From: Mucilaginibacter terrenus
Lineage (GTDB): Bacteria > Bacteroidota > Bacteroidia > Sphingobacteriales > Sphingobacteriaceae
Assembly (NCBI RefSeq): GCF_003432065.1
Contig: NZ_QWDE01000005.1
Coordinates: forward strand, 1-64,000
Length of the DNA stretch: 64,000 nucleotides
Direction of reading: 5' to 3'
Positions within the stretch are counted from its first letter, which is position 1, and each line of letters begins with the position of its first letter. Below the pieces are notes generated by a model that did not search any database, was not told where the DNA came from, and worked only from the letters and a program-made list of their open reading frames with translations. The position numbers and the translations under genes are program-made. Shown piece by piece: positions 43,153 to 51,417 of the stretch.

Positions 43153-44163
43153 ATGATTGAACAGGATAAACTAACCCGTCGCCAGGTAATTGGCGGCATA
43201 GGCGCAGCAGTTGCCACGGCTGCCGTAACGCCGGTTTTTGGAGCCGGTGGACCATCAGCCTTTGATAGCGGCAGCACAGCGGCACCACTGGAAGACCCAA
43301 CTCAAAAATACCCTAAGCCACCGTTCCAGGAGCAGTCGCAGCCATGGCCGGGACTGGCAAGCCAGATGAACCCACGGCCAGACCACGGCGAGAAAAGCTA
43401 CAAAGGTACCGGCAGGCTTAAAGGCCGCAAAGCACTTATAACCGGTGGAGACTCTGGCATGGGCCGTGCGGCAGCCATTGCTTATGCACGCGAAGGTGCC
43501 GACGTAGCTATTAATTACCACCCTTCTGAAGAGCCGGATGCAAAAGAAGTAATTGCTTTGATTAAAGCGGAAGGCCGTAAGGCAGTAGCTATACCAGGCG
43601 ACCTGCGCGACGAGGCATTTTGCAAGAAGCTTGTGGACACTGCTGTTAGAGAGCTGGGCGGTTTAGATATTTTGGTGAGCAATGCAGCCCGCCAGCAAAC
43701 CAAACCGTCTATACTGGATATCAGCACCGAAGATTTTGATGCTACCATGAAGACCAATATATATGCGCCATTCTGGATCATCAAAGCGGCATTACCGCAT
43801 TTGCCTCCGGGCTCTGCCATTATTGGTACCACATCAGAACAGGCTTACGATCCGTCCGCAGACCTGTATGATTATGCACAGACCAAAGCAGCTACCATGA
43901 ACTTTGTTAAGTCACTGGCAAAGCAGTTTGCGTCTAAAGGCATAAGAGTGAACGGTGTAGCACCTGGACCAATCTGGACACCATTACAGGTGAGCGGTGG
44001 CGCTACTATGGAAAAGCTAAAACAGTTTGGCGGTCAAACACCCTTCAAGAGACCGGGCCAGCCGGCAGAACTTGCCTCAATTTATGTGCAGCTTGCCGCT
44101 GCAGATGCAAGCTACGCTACCGGGCAGGTTTACGGCTCATCAGGCGGCGCGGGCCAACCATAA
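43153..44163 (+). CDS. SDR oxidoreductase with Tat-like signal
   Basis: This 336-residue protein is a short-chain dehydrogenase of the YdaD/YhdF general-stress type. The lead-in YPKPPFQEQSQPWPGL and PDHGEKSYKGTGRLKGRKALITGGDSGMGRAAA are typical, followed by the catalytic tyrosine and lysine in YDYAQTKAA and the tail YATGQVYGSSGGAGQP. Ahead of this lies a twin-arginine-like leader (TRRQVIGGIGAAVATAAVTPVFG, residues 8-30), which cytoplasmic members lack. If used, the enzyme would be exported folded with its nicotinamide cofactor. Substrate unknown. Confidence 0.87.
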   Translation: MIEQDKLTRRQVIGGIGAAVATAAVTPVFGAGGPSAFDSGSTAAPLEDPTQKYPKPPFQEQSQPWPGLASQMNPRPDHGEKSYKGTGRLKGRKALITGGDSGMGRAAAIAYAREGADVAINYHPSEEPDAKEVIALIKAEGRKAVAIPGDLRDEAFCKKLVDTAVRELGGLDILVSNAARQQTKPSILDISTEDFDATMKTNIYAPFWIIKAALPHLPPGSAIIGTTSEQAYDPSADLYDYAQTKAATMNFVKSLAKQFASKGIRVNGVAPGPIWTPLQVSGGATMEKLKQFGGQTPFKRPGQPAELASIYVQLAAADASYATGQVYGSSGGAGQP

Positions 44164-44179
44164 AGCCACATAAATATAC

Positions 44180-44212
44180 AAAAAAAGCCACGGCATACAT
44201 CGTGGCTTTTTT
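44180..44212. terminator. Bidirectional intrinsic terminator
   Basis: AAAAAAGCCACG (to 44192) and CGTGGCTTTTTT (44201-44212) form a perfect stem with an 8-base loop, with A and T runs on both sides. It separates the convergent SDR and acetyltransferase genes. Confidence 0.92.
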
Positions 44213-44213
44213 G

Positions 44214-44897
44214 TTATACCCGCTTGCGCATGAAGTAAAAAGTTACAGGGATACGGGTAACAAAGCCCATGTCCTCGTATACCTTTATAGCGCGTGCATT
44301 ATCGTCGCGGACGTGCAGGTAGGGTGTACCACCTTCTGCTTTTATACGGATGATGTGGTGCAGCAGTAATTGCCGCGCATAACCCTTTCCCAGGTGATCC
44401 GGGTGTGTGCAAACGGCGCTTACTTCCATGTAATTTCCAGCGTGCATACGCTGGCCCGTCATGGCTACCAGCTTTTCTTCGCTGAACACGCCTTTGTAGT
44501 GTCCGAATTCTATTGTCCGTTGCGCAAACGGACCAGGATTGGTAAGTTTTGTAAGGGCAAGCATCTGGGGTATGTGCTCTGCCGTAAGATCTTTAACTGC
44601 TACCAGGTTGTTTGGCTCTGGTGTGCCTCCCGTATGGACCATTTGGTAACCCGGAATAGTTGCTATTGCTTTCCAGAAGTCCGGGATGGTCGTGGTCCCG
44701 GCAGTCATAAACAATACCGACCGTTCTGCGGGGATCACGTTGTAAAGTTCACGAAAGTTTTCTTCGGTATTTTCGCGCAACGCTACAAAGGGCGAAACGT
44801 CCGCATCAAAATACTTTACGTGGTCGTTCCCGCCACCTAAATGCCGGTTGTTTGATATCAGCGCATTCCATGTGGGGTTATCCAATACGTGTGCCAT
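44214..44897 (-). CDS. GNAT-family acetyltransferase
   Basis: This protein of about 227 residues has an N-terminal variable half and a C-terminal GNAT fold. The acetyl-CoA loop is in HPDHLGKGYARQLL, followed by GGTPYLHVRDDNARAIKVYEDMGF, the usual end of the FR47-like group. It should acetylate an amine of unknown identity. I chose ATG 44897 (MAHVLDNPTW). It begins inside the terminator region of the SDR gene and may be transcribed with the lipoprotein gene upstream. Confidence 0.87.
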   Translation of the reverse strand: MAHVLDNPTWNALISNNRHLGGGNDHVKYFDADVSPFVALRENTEENFRELYNVIPAERSVLFMTAGTTTIPDFWKAIATIPGYQMVHTGGTPEPNNLVAVKDLTAEHIPQMLALTKLTNPGPFAQRTIEFGHYKGVFSEEKLVAMTGQRMHAGNYMEVSAVCTHPDHLGKGYARQLLLHHIIRIKAEGGTPYLHVRDDNARAIKVYEDMGFVTRIPVTFYFMRKRV

Positions 44898-44963
44898 GCA
44901 GCAAATGTACAAGATTACCAGTGTGCCGCTAAACCAGCCTAACTTTCCTGCCTTATGGCAAGT

Positions 44964-45212
44964 TTACTTTCGGGTGGTATCCGCTGCGTTACCTGTACCT
45001 TTTGTCGCCGCGGTAGACGATGTATCAGTAGAGTGCATACCCAGGGTATCTGCAGTGGTGCCGGTGGCTCCGCTACCTGTCGCGTCTCCGCCGCCCGATG
45101 GGTCCACACTCATCGAACTGGTATCTGCACCGCTGTTCTTTTCGCTTTTACCACCGCATGCTACTAACGCCATGCTTAAACACAATCCGCCAATCACAAA
45201 ATACCTTTTCAT
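44964..45212 (-). CDS. Small secreted lipoprotein
   Basis: This 82-residue protein starts MKRYFVIGGLCLSMALVACGG, with a lipobox (LVAC). The rest is low-complexity Gly/Ser/Thr/Asp, resembling the small threonine-rich lipoproteins common in Sphingobacteriaceae. I chose ATG 45212; a longer frame to 45296 would put 28 extra residues before the signal peptide. No function can be assigned. Confidence 0.75.
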   Translation of the reverse strand: MKRYFVIGGLCLSMALVACGGKSEKNSGADTSSMSVDPSGGGDATGSGATGTTADTLGMHSTDTSSTAATKGTGNAADTTRK

Positions 45213-45377
45213 ACTGCTGTTATTTAAAGTATTAACCATTGTTTGTGGCGGTTGTTTCAGCAGATTTATCGATTTACCCCATTTAGATGTATCCATTAGA
45301 CTTTACAGATTAACAACAATCAAATGCCTGTTTGAATTAATCACTGAGATAAAACCGTTTGGGAAAAGGGTAAATAC

Positions 45378-45887
45378 CTATAACCAATCCCCAAAGAATT
45401 GTTCGTAAAATCTTTTATATCTTTTACCTCCGGCAGCAACAATTGCACTTTCCAGAAGCTCTTTTTTCTTCATTAAAGATCTCTCTTTAATTTCCAGTTT
45501 TAAAAATTTAATTACCGGAAGCAGTGCTAAAAGGAAGCTGGTTGTGTTTTGCGCACAATAGTCTAATATCGACCATTCATCTAAATCGTATTCTATTACT
45601 TCAGCCTCTGGGGCTGTAAAGGCTATTTGTGACCCCGAACTCCCGGCAAAAACATTAGTACCTTTCTTGTCTTCAATCTTGTCATAGAATTGGTAATCGC
45701 CAAAACGTAAGTAGATCAAATATCCATCGTATTCTTTAAATAGCTGATAGATCATTGCTGCCGACTGATCGTGTAATGAGTTGATATCGATAGCACTTTT
45801 AATTGTTGCCAGATTATTCTCTACATCGCTTACTTCTGATGAGTCCGTCGTAAGTTTTAGCCTTGTCAGATACCCTTTTATGTCCAT
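45378..45887 (-). CDS. Protein of unknown function
   Basis: This 169-residue protein starts MDIKGYLTRLKLTTD and looks soluble. A hydrophobic stretch (TTSFLLALLPVIKFL, about 113-128) is followed by charged helical sequence. I recognise no family. It lies 21 bases after the exonuclease III gene in the same direction and could be in its operon. Composition and codon use look normal for a real gene. Confidence 0.65.
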   Translation of the reverse strand: MDIKGYLTRLKLTTDSSEVSDVENNLATIKSAIDINSLHDQSAAMIYQLFKEYDGYLIYLRFGDYQFYDKIEDKKGTNVFAGSSGSQIAFTAPEAEVIEYDLDEWSILDYCAQNTTSFLLALLPVIKFLKLEIKERSLMKKKELLESAIVAAGGKRYKRFYEQFFGDWL

Positions 45888-45908
45888 TGCTTTGCTGTAA
45901 TTTCAATC

Positions 45909-46685
45909 TTACTTATCTGCTACCTCTATCCATACCGGGCAATGGTCGCTGGTTTTTTCCCAGCCACGTACATGGCGGTCTACCTGCGCGGCCTTAAGCC
46001 GTGGCGACAGGGTAGGGCTCAGCAAAAAGTGGTCTATGCGTAAGCCGGCATTACGCCCGTAAGCATTGCGGAAATAATCAAAGAAGGTATAGATCACCTC
46101 ATCCGGGTATAGCTTGCGTATAGCATCCGTCCAGCCCTGGTCTGTAAGCGCTTTAAATGCCGCACGGGTTTCCGGGCGGAAGAGGGCGTCCTCACCCCAA
46201 CGTTCGGGCTTATAAACATCCAGTTCAGTTGGCATTACATTATAATCGCCGGTTAGGATAACCGGCAATTCAAGCTTTAGCAGTTCGGCAGCGTGTTTTA
46301 TCAATCGGTCAAACCATTGCAGCTTATAGTCAAACTTTGGCCCGGGCGCGGGGTTGCCATTGGGCAGGTACAAGCCACCAATAATAATATCGTTCACGTT
46401 AGCCTCAATATACCGGCTGTGCAGGTCTTCGGGATCACCGGGCAGCACCCTGCTGCGTTCCTCTATATCCATACCTTTTGCCAGTATGGCCACGCCGTTC
46501 CAGCTTTTTTGCCCATGCCAAATGGCGTTATACCCTGCATCACGTATCTCCTGCTCCGGAAACTTTTCCTGCGGGGCTTTCAGCTCCTGTAAACAAACAA
46601 TATCAGGGGCGCTCTCATTAAGCCAGCGCAGCAGTACGGGCAAACGGCCATTGACCCCGTTTACATTATAAGTGGCTATTTTCAT
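45909..46685 (-). CDS. xth: Exodeoxyribonuclease III
   Basis: This 258-residue protein matches the Xth/AP-endonuclease family: MKIATYNVNGVNGRL, CLQELKAP (catalytic Glu), GDYNV (Asp and Asn) and KTSDHCPVW (catalytic His) are all in the expected order. It repairs abasic sites and trims 3' ends. It follows the SGNH hydrolase gene by 23 bases. Confidence 0.95.
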   Translation of the reverse strand: MKIATYNVNGVNGRLPVLLRWLNESAPDIVCLQELKAPQEKFPEQEIRDAGYNAIWHGQKSWNGVAILAKGMDIEERSRVLPGDPEDLHSRYIEANVNDIIIGGLYLPNGNPAPGPKFDYKLQWFDRLIKHAAELLKLELPVILTGDYNVMPTELDVYKPERWGEDALFRPETRAAFKALTDQGWTDAIRKLYPDEVIYTFFDYFRNAYGRNAGLRIDHFLLSPTLSPRLKAAQVDRHVRGWEKTSDHCPVWIEVADK

Positions 46686-46708
46686 AGTAGTGGTGCTATA
46701 ATATCGGT

Positions 46709-47431
46709 TTACTTTAATGCCTTAGCAATGGCCTCATCGGTTACTTTTGCCATTATCTGGTAACCGGCTACATTGGGGTGCACGCCGTCCAGTGTCAGTT
46801 CGGCCTTTTGCCCGTTGCGGCTGTCCACCAGAGGTGTAAAATAGTCAAGCAAGATCAAATTATTTGCGGCGGCGTAAGCTTTAACAGCTTTGTTAAGGGC
46901 TATAATCTTTTCTGCAGGCTGCAGGCCTTTACGCCATGGGTAATCAAACACCGGCAGGTAAGCGCACAGGATAACTTTTATATGATGCAGCTTGGCTAGT
47001 TCTACCATGCTGGCCACATTGTCCATTATCCTTTCCGTAGTTACATGCCCCTGCGAACCGGCAATGTCGTTACTGCCCGCCAGTATAATTACTGCTTTAG
47101 GTTTAAGGTTGATAACATCCTGCCTGAAACGCAGCAGCAACTGCGGCGCTATTTGCCCGCTTATGCCGCGGTCAATATAATCGGGGTTGGTAAAATACGA
47201 TGGCACCAACGCTTTCCAACGCTCAAATATAGAGCTCCCCAAAAATACAACGCGCTTGTTTGTTGGTGCAGGCAGTGTTTTGTTTTCGGCCGCATAGTGT
47301 CGGAGGTCGGCCCAATCGTCACTAAAGTCTTCTTTTGCGGCAGGAGCTTTTGCAGCGGTATCCGGTTTAGCCTGCTGTGCGTAAACACCAGCAGACAGTA
47401 GCAGCGCGGGTAATATCAGTTTTAATTTCAT
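46709..47431 (-). CDS. Secreted SGNH/GDSL-type hydrolase
   Basis: This 240-residue protein has a signal peptide (MKLKLILPALLLSAGVYAQ) and SGNH blocks: FLGSSIFERW (Ser in block I), GSNDI (block III) and DGVHPNVAGY (block V, Asp and His). Such enzymes are esterases or deacetylases in the periplasm or outer surface, and this sequence resembles the lysophospholipase L1-like group. The substrate is not clear; sugar deacetylation is possible near a polysaccharide-degrading genome region. Confidence 0.88.
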   Translation of the reverse strand: MKLKLILPALLLSAGVYAQQAKPDTAAKAPAAKEDFSDDWADLRHYAAENKTLPAPTNKRVVFLGSSIFERWKALVPSYFTNPDYIDRGISGQIAPQLLLRFRQDVINLKPKAVIILAGSNDIAGSQGHVTTERIMDNVASMVELAKLHHIKVILCAYLPVFDYPWRKGLQPAEKIIALNKAVKAYAAANNLILLDYFTPLVDSRNGQKAELTLDGVHPNVAGYQIMAKVTDEAIAKALK

Positions 47432-47497
47432 ATGCAGGATGGCGACTTACCCGCCAAAATTAGTATTCTCTTTTAACCGATTAATAATTTAACAGTT

Positions 47498-49102
47498 TTA
47501 ATCGCCTTCACCTTGTAGCCCCTCTTCTTCAAGGTCCAGCCGGTTCTCAATTCTGGTAATAACATCATCATCGTACCCGTCTGTGGTCCTGAACGCGTGG
47601 AGGGCGCTGCGCTCACTTTCTATTACGTCTACCATTACGGCTTTAAACCGCTTAAACATTTTGTTGGCCTCAGCCAGCTTCTGGTCATCACCCGCTGCGC
47701 CTTCATACAGTTCTTTCTTATAGCGTATGATATCCAGCCTGCAGCTCAGCAGGTCGTTTGCACCTACATCGTCCTTGTACTTCCCGCCAAGTACCTTTTC
47801 TGCTTCTGCCAGCATCTTTTGCTCTATTTTAACCACCTGGTGTTCTTCGGTCATTTCATCCGGCAGGTTCTCTGGTTTTACAAGCTTTATTACAGCAGGT
47901 AAGGTAAATCCCTGGCCCACAAGCGTAACAATAATGACCACGAAGGTGATAAATAATATAAGTTGACGGTGCGGAAAAGCGTGCCCATTGATCATGAGCG
48001 GGATAGCCAGGGCGGATGCTAACGATACCACACCGCGCATGCCTATCCAACTCAAAGTGAGGGGATTTCGCCATCCGGGTTTTCTTTGCGCCACGGTGAT
48101 GTATTTACCAATAAAACTGGTGAACCAACCCGCAAACAGTGCCGATATCAGCCTGGAGACAATAACAACCCCGGTGATAATAAGAGAGATCTTGAGCGCG
48201 TCCAAAAACGACATTGACCCTATACCGCCGATGATCGCCGGTAATTGAAGGCCTATTAAAAAAAATATGACCGCGTTTAAAATGAACACGATAGAGGGCC
48301 ATACGGCATTTGCTTTAAGCCTGCTGCTATGTGTAAGTACGTAATGGTTTTTATAGGAGACGAACAAGCCCCCGCTTACCACTGCCAAAACGCCCGAGGA
48401 GTGCACCGTTTCTGCAGCGAGATAAATAATATACGGCAGTACCAGCGCGAAGGCGATATCCAGGTTGCTGTTGGTTGGCAGCCAGCGATAAATGGCATAA
48501 AATACAAACCCCAGCAGCAGGCCTATAGCAATGCCCGATATTACCACTACCACAAAACCGTCTGCAGCATTGTACCACACAAAATTACTGCTGATGATAG
48601 CTGCCAGTGCAAACCTGAACACGGTTAAGCTAGTGGCATCATTAAGCAGGCTCTCGCCTTCTAATATGGATACCATGCCTTTAGGCAATTTCACAAACTG
48701 TAGTACGGCCGTAGCCGCAGCCGCATCAGGCGGGGAGATAATAGCGCCCAGCAAAAATCCCTGTGCCAGTGTAAAGCCGGGAATGATAAGCCAGCTTACC
48801 CAGGCCACCGTGCCTGCAGTGAATAGCACAAACCCCAAAGCCATAGCGATGATAATACGACGCCATTTCCAAAGCGCTTTCCAGGAGGTGTTCTGGGCGG
48901 CATCGTACAATATGGGTGGCAATATGCCAAGAAATACCATATCAGGATCAATCTTAATTACCGGGATGCCCGGGATAAAGCTGATGGCCAGCCCCGCTAT
49001 TACCAAAAATATAGGATAAGCTATGCGCAGCTTTTTTGCCAGTACGATAAGAAAACATACACTGAGGATAAGCCCCAGGCAAAGCAACAAGATTTCGTGC
49101 AT
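47498..49102 (-). CDS. CPA1-family Na+/H+ antiporter
   Basis: This 534-residue protein has about 12 transmembrane helices in the first 410 residues and a charged C-terminal cytoplasmic tail (about 415-534). Landmarks are SPPDAAAATAVLQFVKLPKG and ILEGESLLNDATSLTVFRFAL with the conserved Asn-Asp pair, and SWIGMRGVVSLASALAIP. These fit the NhaP/YjcE-type antiporters that exchange Na+ or K+ for protons. It lies alone between the SGNH gene and the PAS kinase gene, same direction, spacing about 70 bases each side. Confidence 0.92.
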   Translation of the reverse strand: MHEILLLCLGLILSVCFLIVLAKKLRIAYPIFLVIAGLAISFIPGIPVIKIDPDMVFLGILPPILYDAAQNTSWKALWKWRRIIIAMALGFVLFTAGTVAWVSWLIIPGFTLAQGFLLGAIISPPDAAAATAVLQFVKLPKGMVSILEGESLLNDATSLTVFRFALAAIISSNFVWYNAADGFVVVVISGIAIGLLLGFVFYAIYRWLPTNSNLDIAFALVLPYIIYLAAETVHSSGVLAVVSGGLFVSYKNHYVLTHSSRLKANAVWPSIVFILNAVIFFLIGLQLPAIIGGIGSMSFLDALKISLIITGVVIVSRLISALFAGWFTSFIGKYITVAQRKPGWRNPLTLSWIGMRGVVSLASALAIPLMINGHAFPHRQLILFITFVVIIVTLVGQGFTLPAVIKLVKPENLPDEMTEEHQVVKIEQKMLAEAEKVLGGKYKDDVGANDLLSCRLDIIRYKKELYEGAAGDDQKLAEANKMFKRFKAVMVDVIESERSALHAFRTTDGYDDDVITRIENRLDLEEEGLQGEGD

Positions 49103-49177
49103 ACGATCGGCCGTGAATTTCCAGGTAACAGAAAGCCAAGATAAATGTTTACACGCGCTAATGCAACGTGTTGGCAG

Positions 49178-51247
49178 TTAAGCTGCAGGTAATAAAATCC
49201 AAAAAGTGCTGCCATGCCCCAGCTGGCTGTCTACCCCAATTTTCCCACCATGCCTTTTAGTGATTTCCGAACTGATGTATAAACCCAGTCCAAGCCCCGA
49301 GAATTGGGAGCCGGTGTACTCCGCGCGATAATATTTACTGAACAAGTGTGGTATTTTGTCTGGTGCTATACCAGGCCCGTTATCCTTTACAGCAATTTTT
49401 ATGTGGTCGCCATGCCTTTCGGCAATAAGGTATATCTCTTTTGATTCCGGTGCATACTTAACGGCGTTGTTAATGAAATTACTAAGCACCTGGTCTATCC
49501 GGTGTTCATCGCCGTATACCTCCAGATCTTTATCCCCCTGAAAAATCAGCTCGTACTTACCACCGTTGCGGATATACATGCAGCAGTTCTCCATCAACTC
49601 GGCTATTCTAAAGCGTTTTTTGTTGATGGTTAGCTGGCTTTCGTTTAGCCGGCCGGCATCCAGCAGGTCATCAATCAGTTCAACAATCTTCTCAACACTG
49701 CGGTTTGCCTGGTCTATAAGCTTCGGAAAAATATTTGGAACAGGGTTATCCTTCATCCTGTTGAGCAACTGCAACGAGGCACGCAGGCTGGTTACCGGCG
49801 TTTTAAGCTCGTGGCTGGCAATGCTTATAAAATCGTCCTTTTGTGCCTGCAGCATTTTCAGGTCCTGTATATCGGTAGCCGTCCCCATCCACTTTATTAA
49901 TTCACCATGTTCATTTTTCAGGGGCAACATCCGTACAAGGTGCCAGCGGTAAACACCATCTACCCGCTTTTCCCTTATCTCAAACTCGCCGCCCGTGTTC
50001 CCGCTTAGTATCTTACCATACATGTCCAGGTTGTATTGCAGGTCATCAGGGTGAATAACCTCTCGCCATCCCCATGCTTTAGTTTGTTCAAAATCGAGGC
50101 CGGTGTAATTGTACCACTGCTGATTATAAAAATCAACTTCCCCGTCGGGCTTGTTGGTCCACGCGATTTGGGGCATCACATCCAGCTGCATTTGAAACTG
50201 CTCGGCGCTGCGCTGTATTGCCCGTTTTGTTAATACGGTATCCGTTACTTCTATAACAAAAACCAGTATGCCGTTCACATTATCGCGGAGGTCACGCTGT
50301 GGCTGGTAGATAAAATTAAAGTACCGTTCCTCAACAGGGCCATCATCGGTGCGGGCCATCGGTATCAGCAGTTCGTTACCTTCAAAGGTTGTCCCGGTAT
50401 GATAAACGCCTTGCAAAATGTCCCATATAGGCTGATCCTTTATTTCGGGCACGGCCTCCAGTACCGGTTTACCCAGCAGTTCCCTGCCCGGAAAAAGTTG
50501 GTGGTAAAACGTGTTCACCAGCTCAAAAACCAGGTCAGGTCCGGTCATGATGCAGATACCCGCCGGTGCCTGTAAAAAGAAACGCTTTAAACGGTCGCGC
50601 TGGTTAAGCGCTTCCAACTGGGCCGCTATCAGCTCTGCTGTGCGTGCCACTACTTTTCCTTCAAGGCTCGCGTTAATAACCCTAAGTTCTTCCCGGGATA
50701 GTTGTAACTGTTCGTTGGCAGCATTCAACTCTTCATTCATTGATGCCAGTTCCTCGTTACTTGCCGCGAGCTCCTCATTCGAGATTGCAAGTTTATCACC
50801 TAATGTTGCTACGAACGATGAACTTCCGGCCGGAGTGATATTGTCTGTCGATGACCGCAAACCGGCTACTTCTTCAATATCGGTACAAGAGCCTATGTAA
50901 CCTGCAAACGTACCATCAGCAGTGTACCTTGGCGAGCCTTTGTCCAGCATCCAACGATATTGGCCATCATGCCTGCGCAACCGATATTTAATCTTGAATT
51001 CCTTACGTGTATCAAACGACACTGTATAACTTTCCAGCCATTGCGGCAAGTCATTGGGGTGTATGCCTGCTGTCCATCCGTTGCCATATTCCTCTTCCAT
51101 TGTACGGCCGGTAAACGTAAGCCAGCCTTTGTTAAAAAAGTAGCAAAGCTTATCAGTTCCGGCTAACCACATCAGTATCGGCGCTGCGTCAGCCATCAGC
51201 TTGAACTGCTCTTCAACGGTAATTAATTTATTTTCGCTTGCAGACAT
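49178..51247 (-). CDS. Multi-PAS sensor histidine kinase
   Basis: This 689-residue soluble kinase has a PAS domain (about 12-130), a coiled coil (about 145-205) of repeated SNEELAA/MNEELNA units, a second PAS (about 222-340), a third PAS/PAC (about 345-465), then HisKA with SIASHELKTPVTSLR and an ATPase domain (NFINNAVKYAP, DNGPGIAP, FSGLGLGLYIS). No response regulator is adjacent, so it is an orphan kinase whose partner is encoded elsewhere. Confidence 0.93.
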   Translation of the reverse strand: MSASENKLITVEEQFKLMADAAPILMWLAGTDKLCYFFNKGWLTFTGRTMEEEYGNGWTAGIHPNDLPQWLESYTVSFDTRKEFKIKYRLRRHDGQYRWMLDKGSPRYTADGTFAGYIGSCTDIEEVAGLRSSTDNITPAGSSSFVATLGDKLAISNEELAASNEELASMNEELNAANEQLQLSREELRVINASLEGKVVARTAELIAAQLEALNQRDRLKRFFLQAPAGICIMTGPDLVFELVNTFYHQLFPGRELLGKPVLEAVPEIKDQPIWDILQGVYHTGTTFEGNELLIPMARTDDGPVEERYFNFIYQPQRDLRDNVNGILVFVIEVTDTVLTKRAIQRSAEQFQMQLDVMPQIAWTNKPDGEVDFYNQQWYNYTGLDFEQTKAWGWREVIHPDDLQYNLDMYGKILSGNTGGEFEIREKRVDGVYRWHLVRMLPLKNEHGELIKWMGTATDIQDLKMLQAQKDDFISIASHELKTPVTSLRASLQLLNRMKDNPVPNIFPKLIDQANRSVEKIVELIDDLLDAGRLNESQLTINKKRFRIAELMENCCMYIRNGGKYELIFQGDKDLEVYGDEHRIDQVLSNFINNAVKYAPESKEIYLIAERHGDHIKIAVKDNGPGIAPDKIPHLFSKYYRAEYTGSQFSGLGLGLYISSEITKRHGGKIGVDSQLGHGSTFWILLPAA

Positions 51248-51417
51248 TTATAATTGTTGTACCAGGAGAGCCCGGTAACTTATCACAGGTAAACATGGTA
51301 AAACTTAACCGTATTTTAAAATGCTAAAATTTCGTCAGCAGAGGTGTTTATCAGCCAAAACAATTTGTAAAGCCATTTTTCGTTTTGCATCTTAGCACTC
51401 TCATTCTTAATTAATTT

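Noticed and set aside
43153..44163. KduD dehydrogenase to complete the uronate pathway
   Set aside because: It is an SDR, but its long lead-in and motifs fit the YdaD/YhdF stress group and not KduD, and it lies outside the locus.
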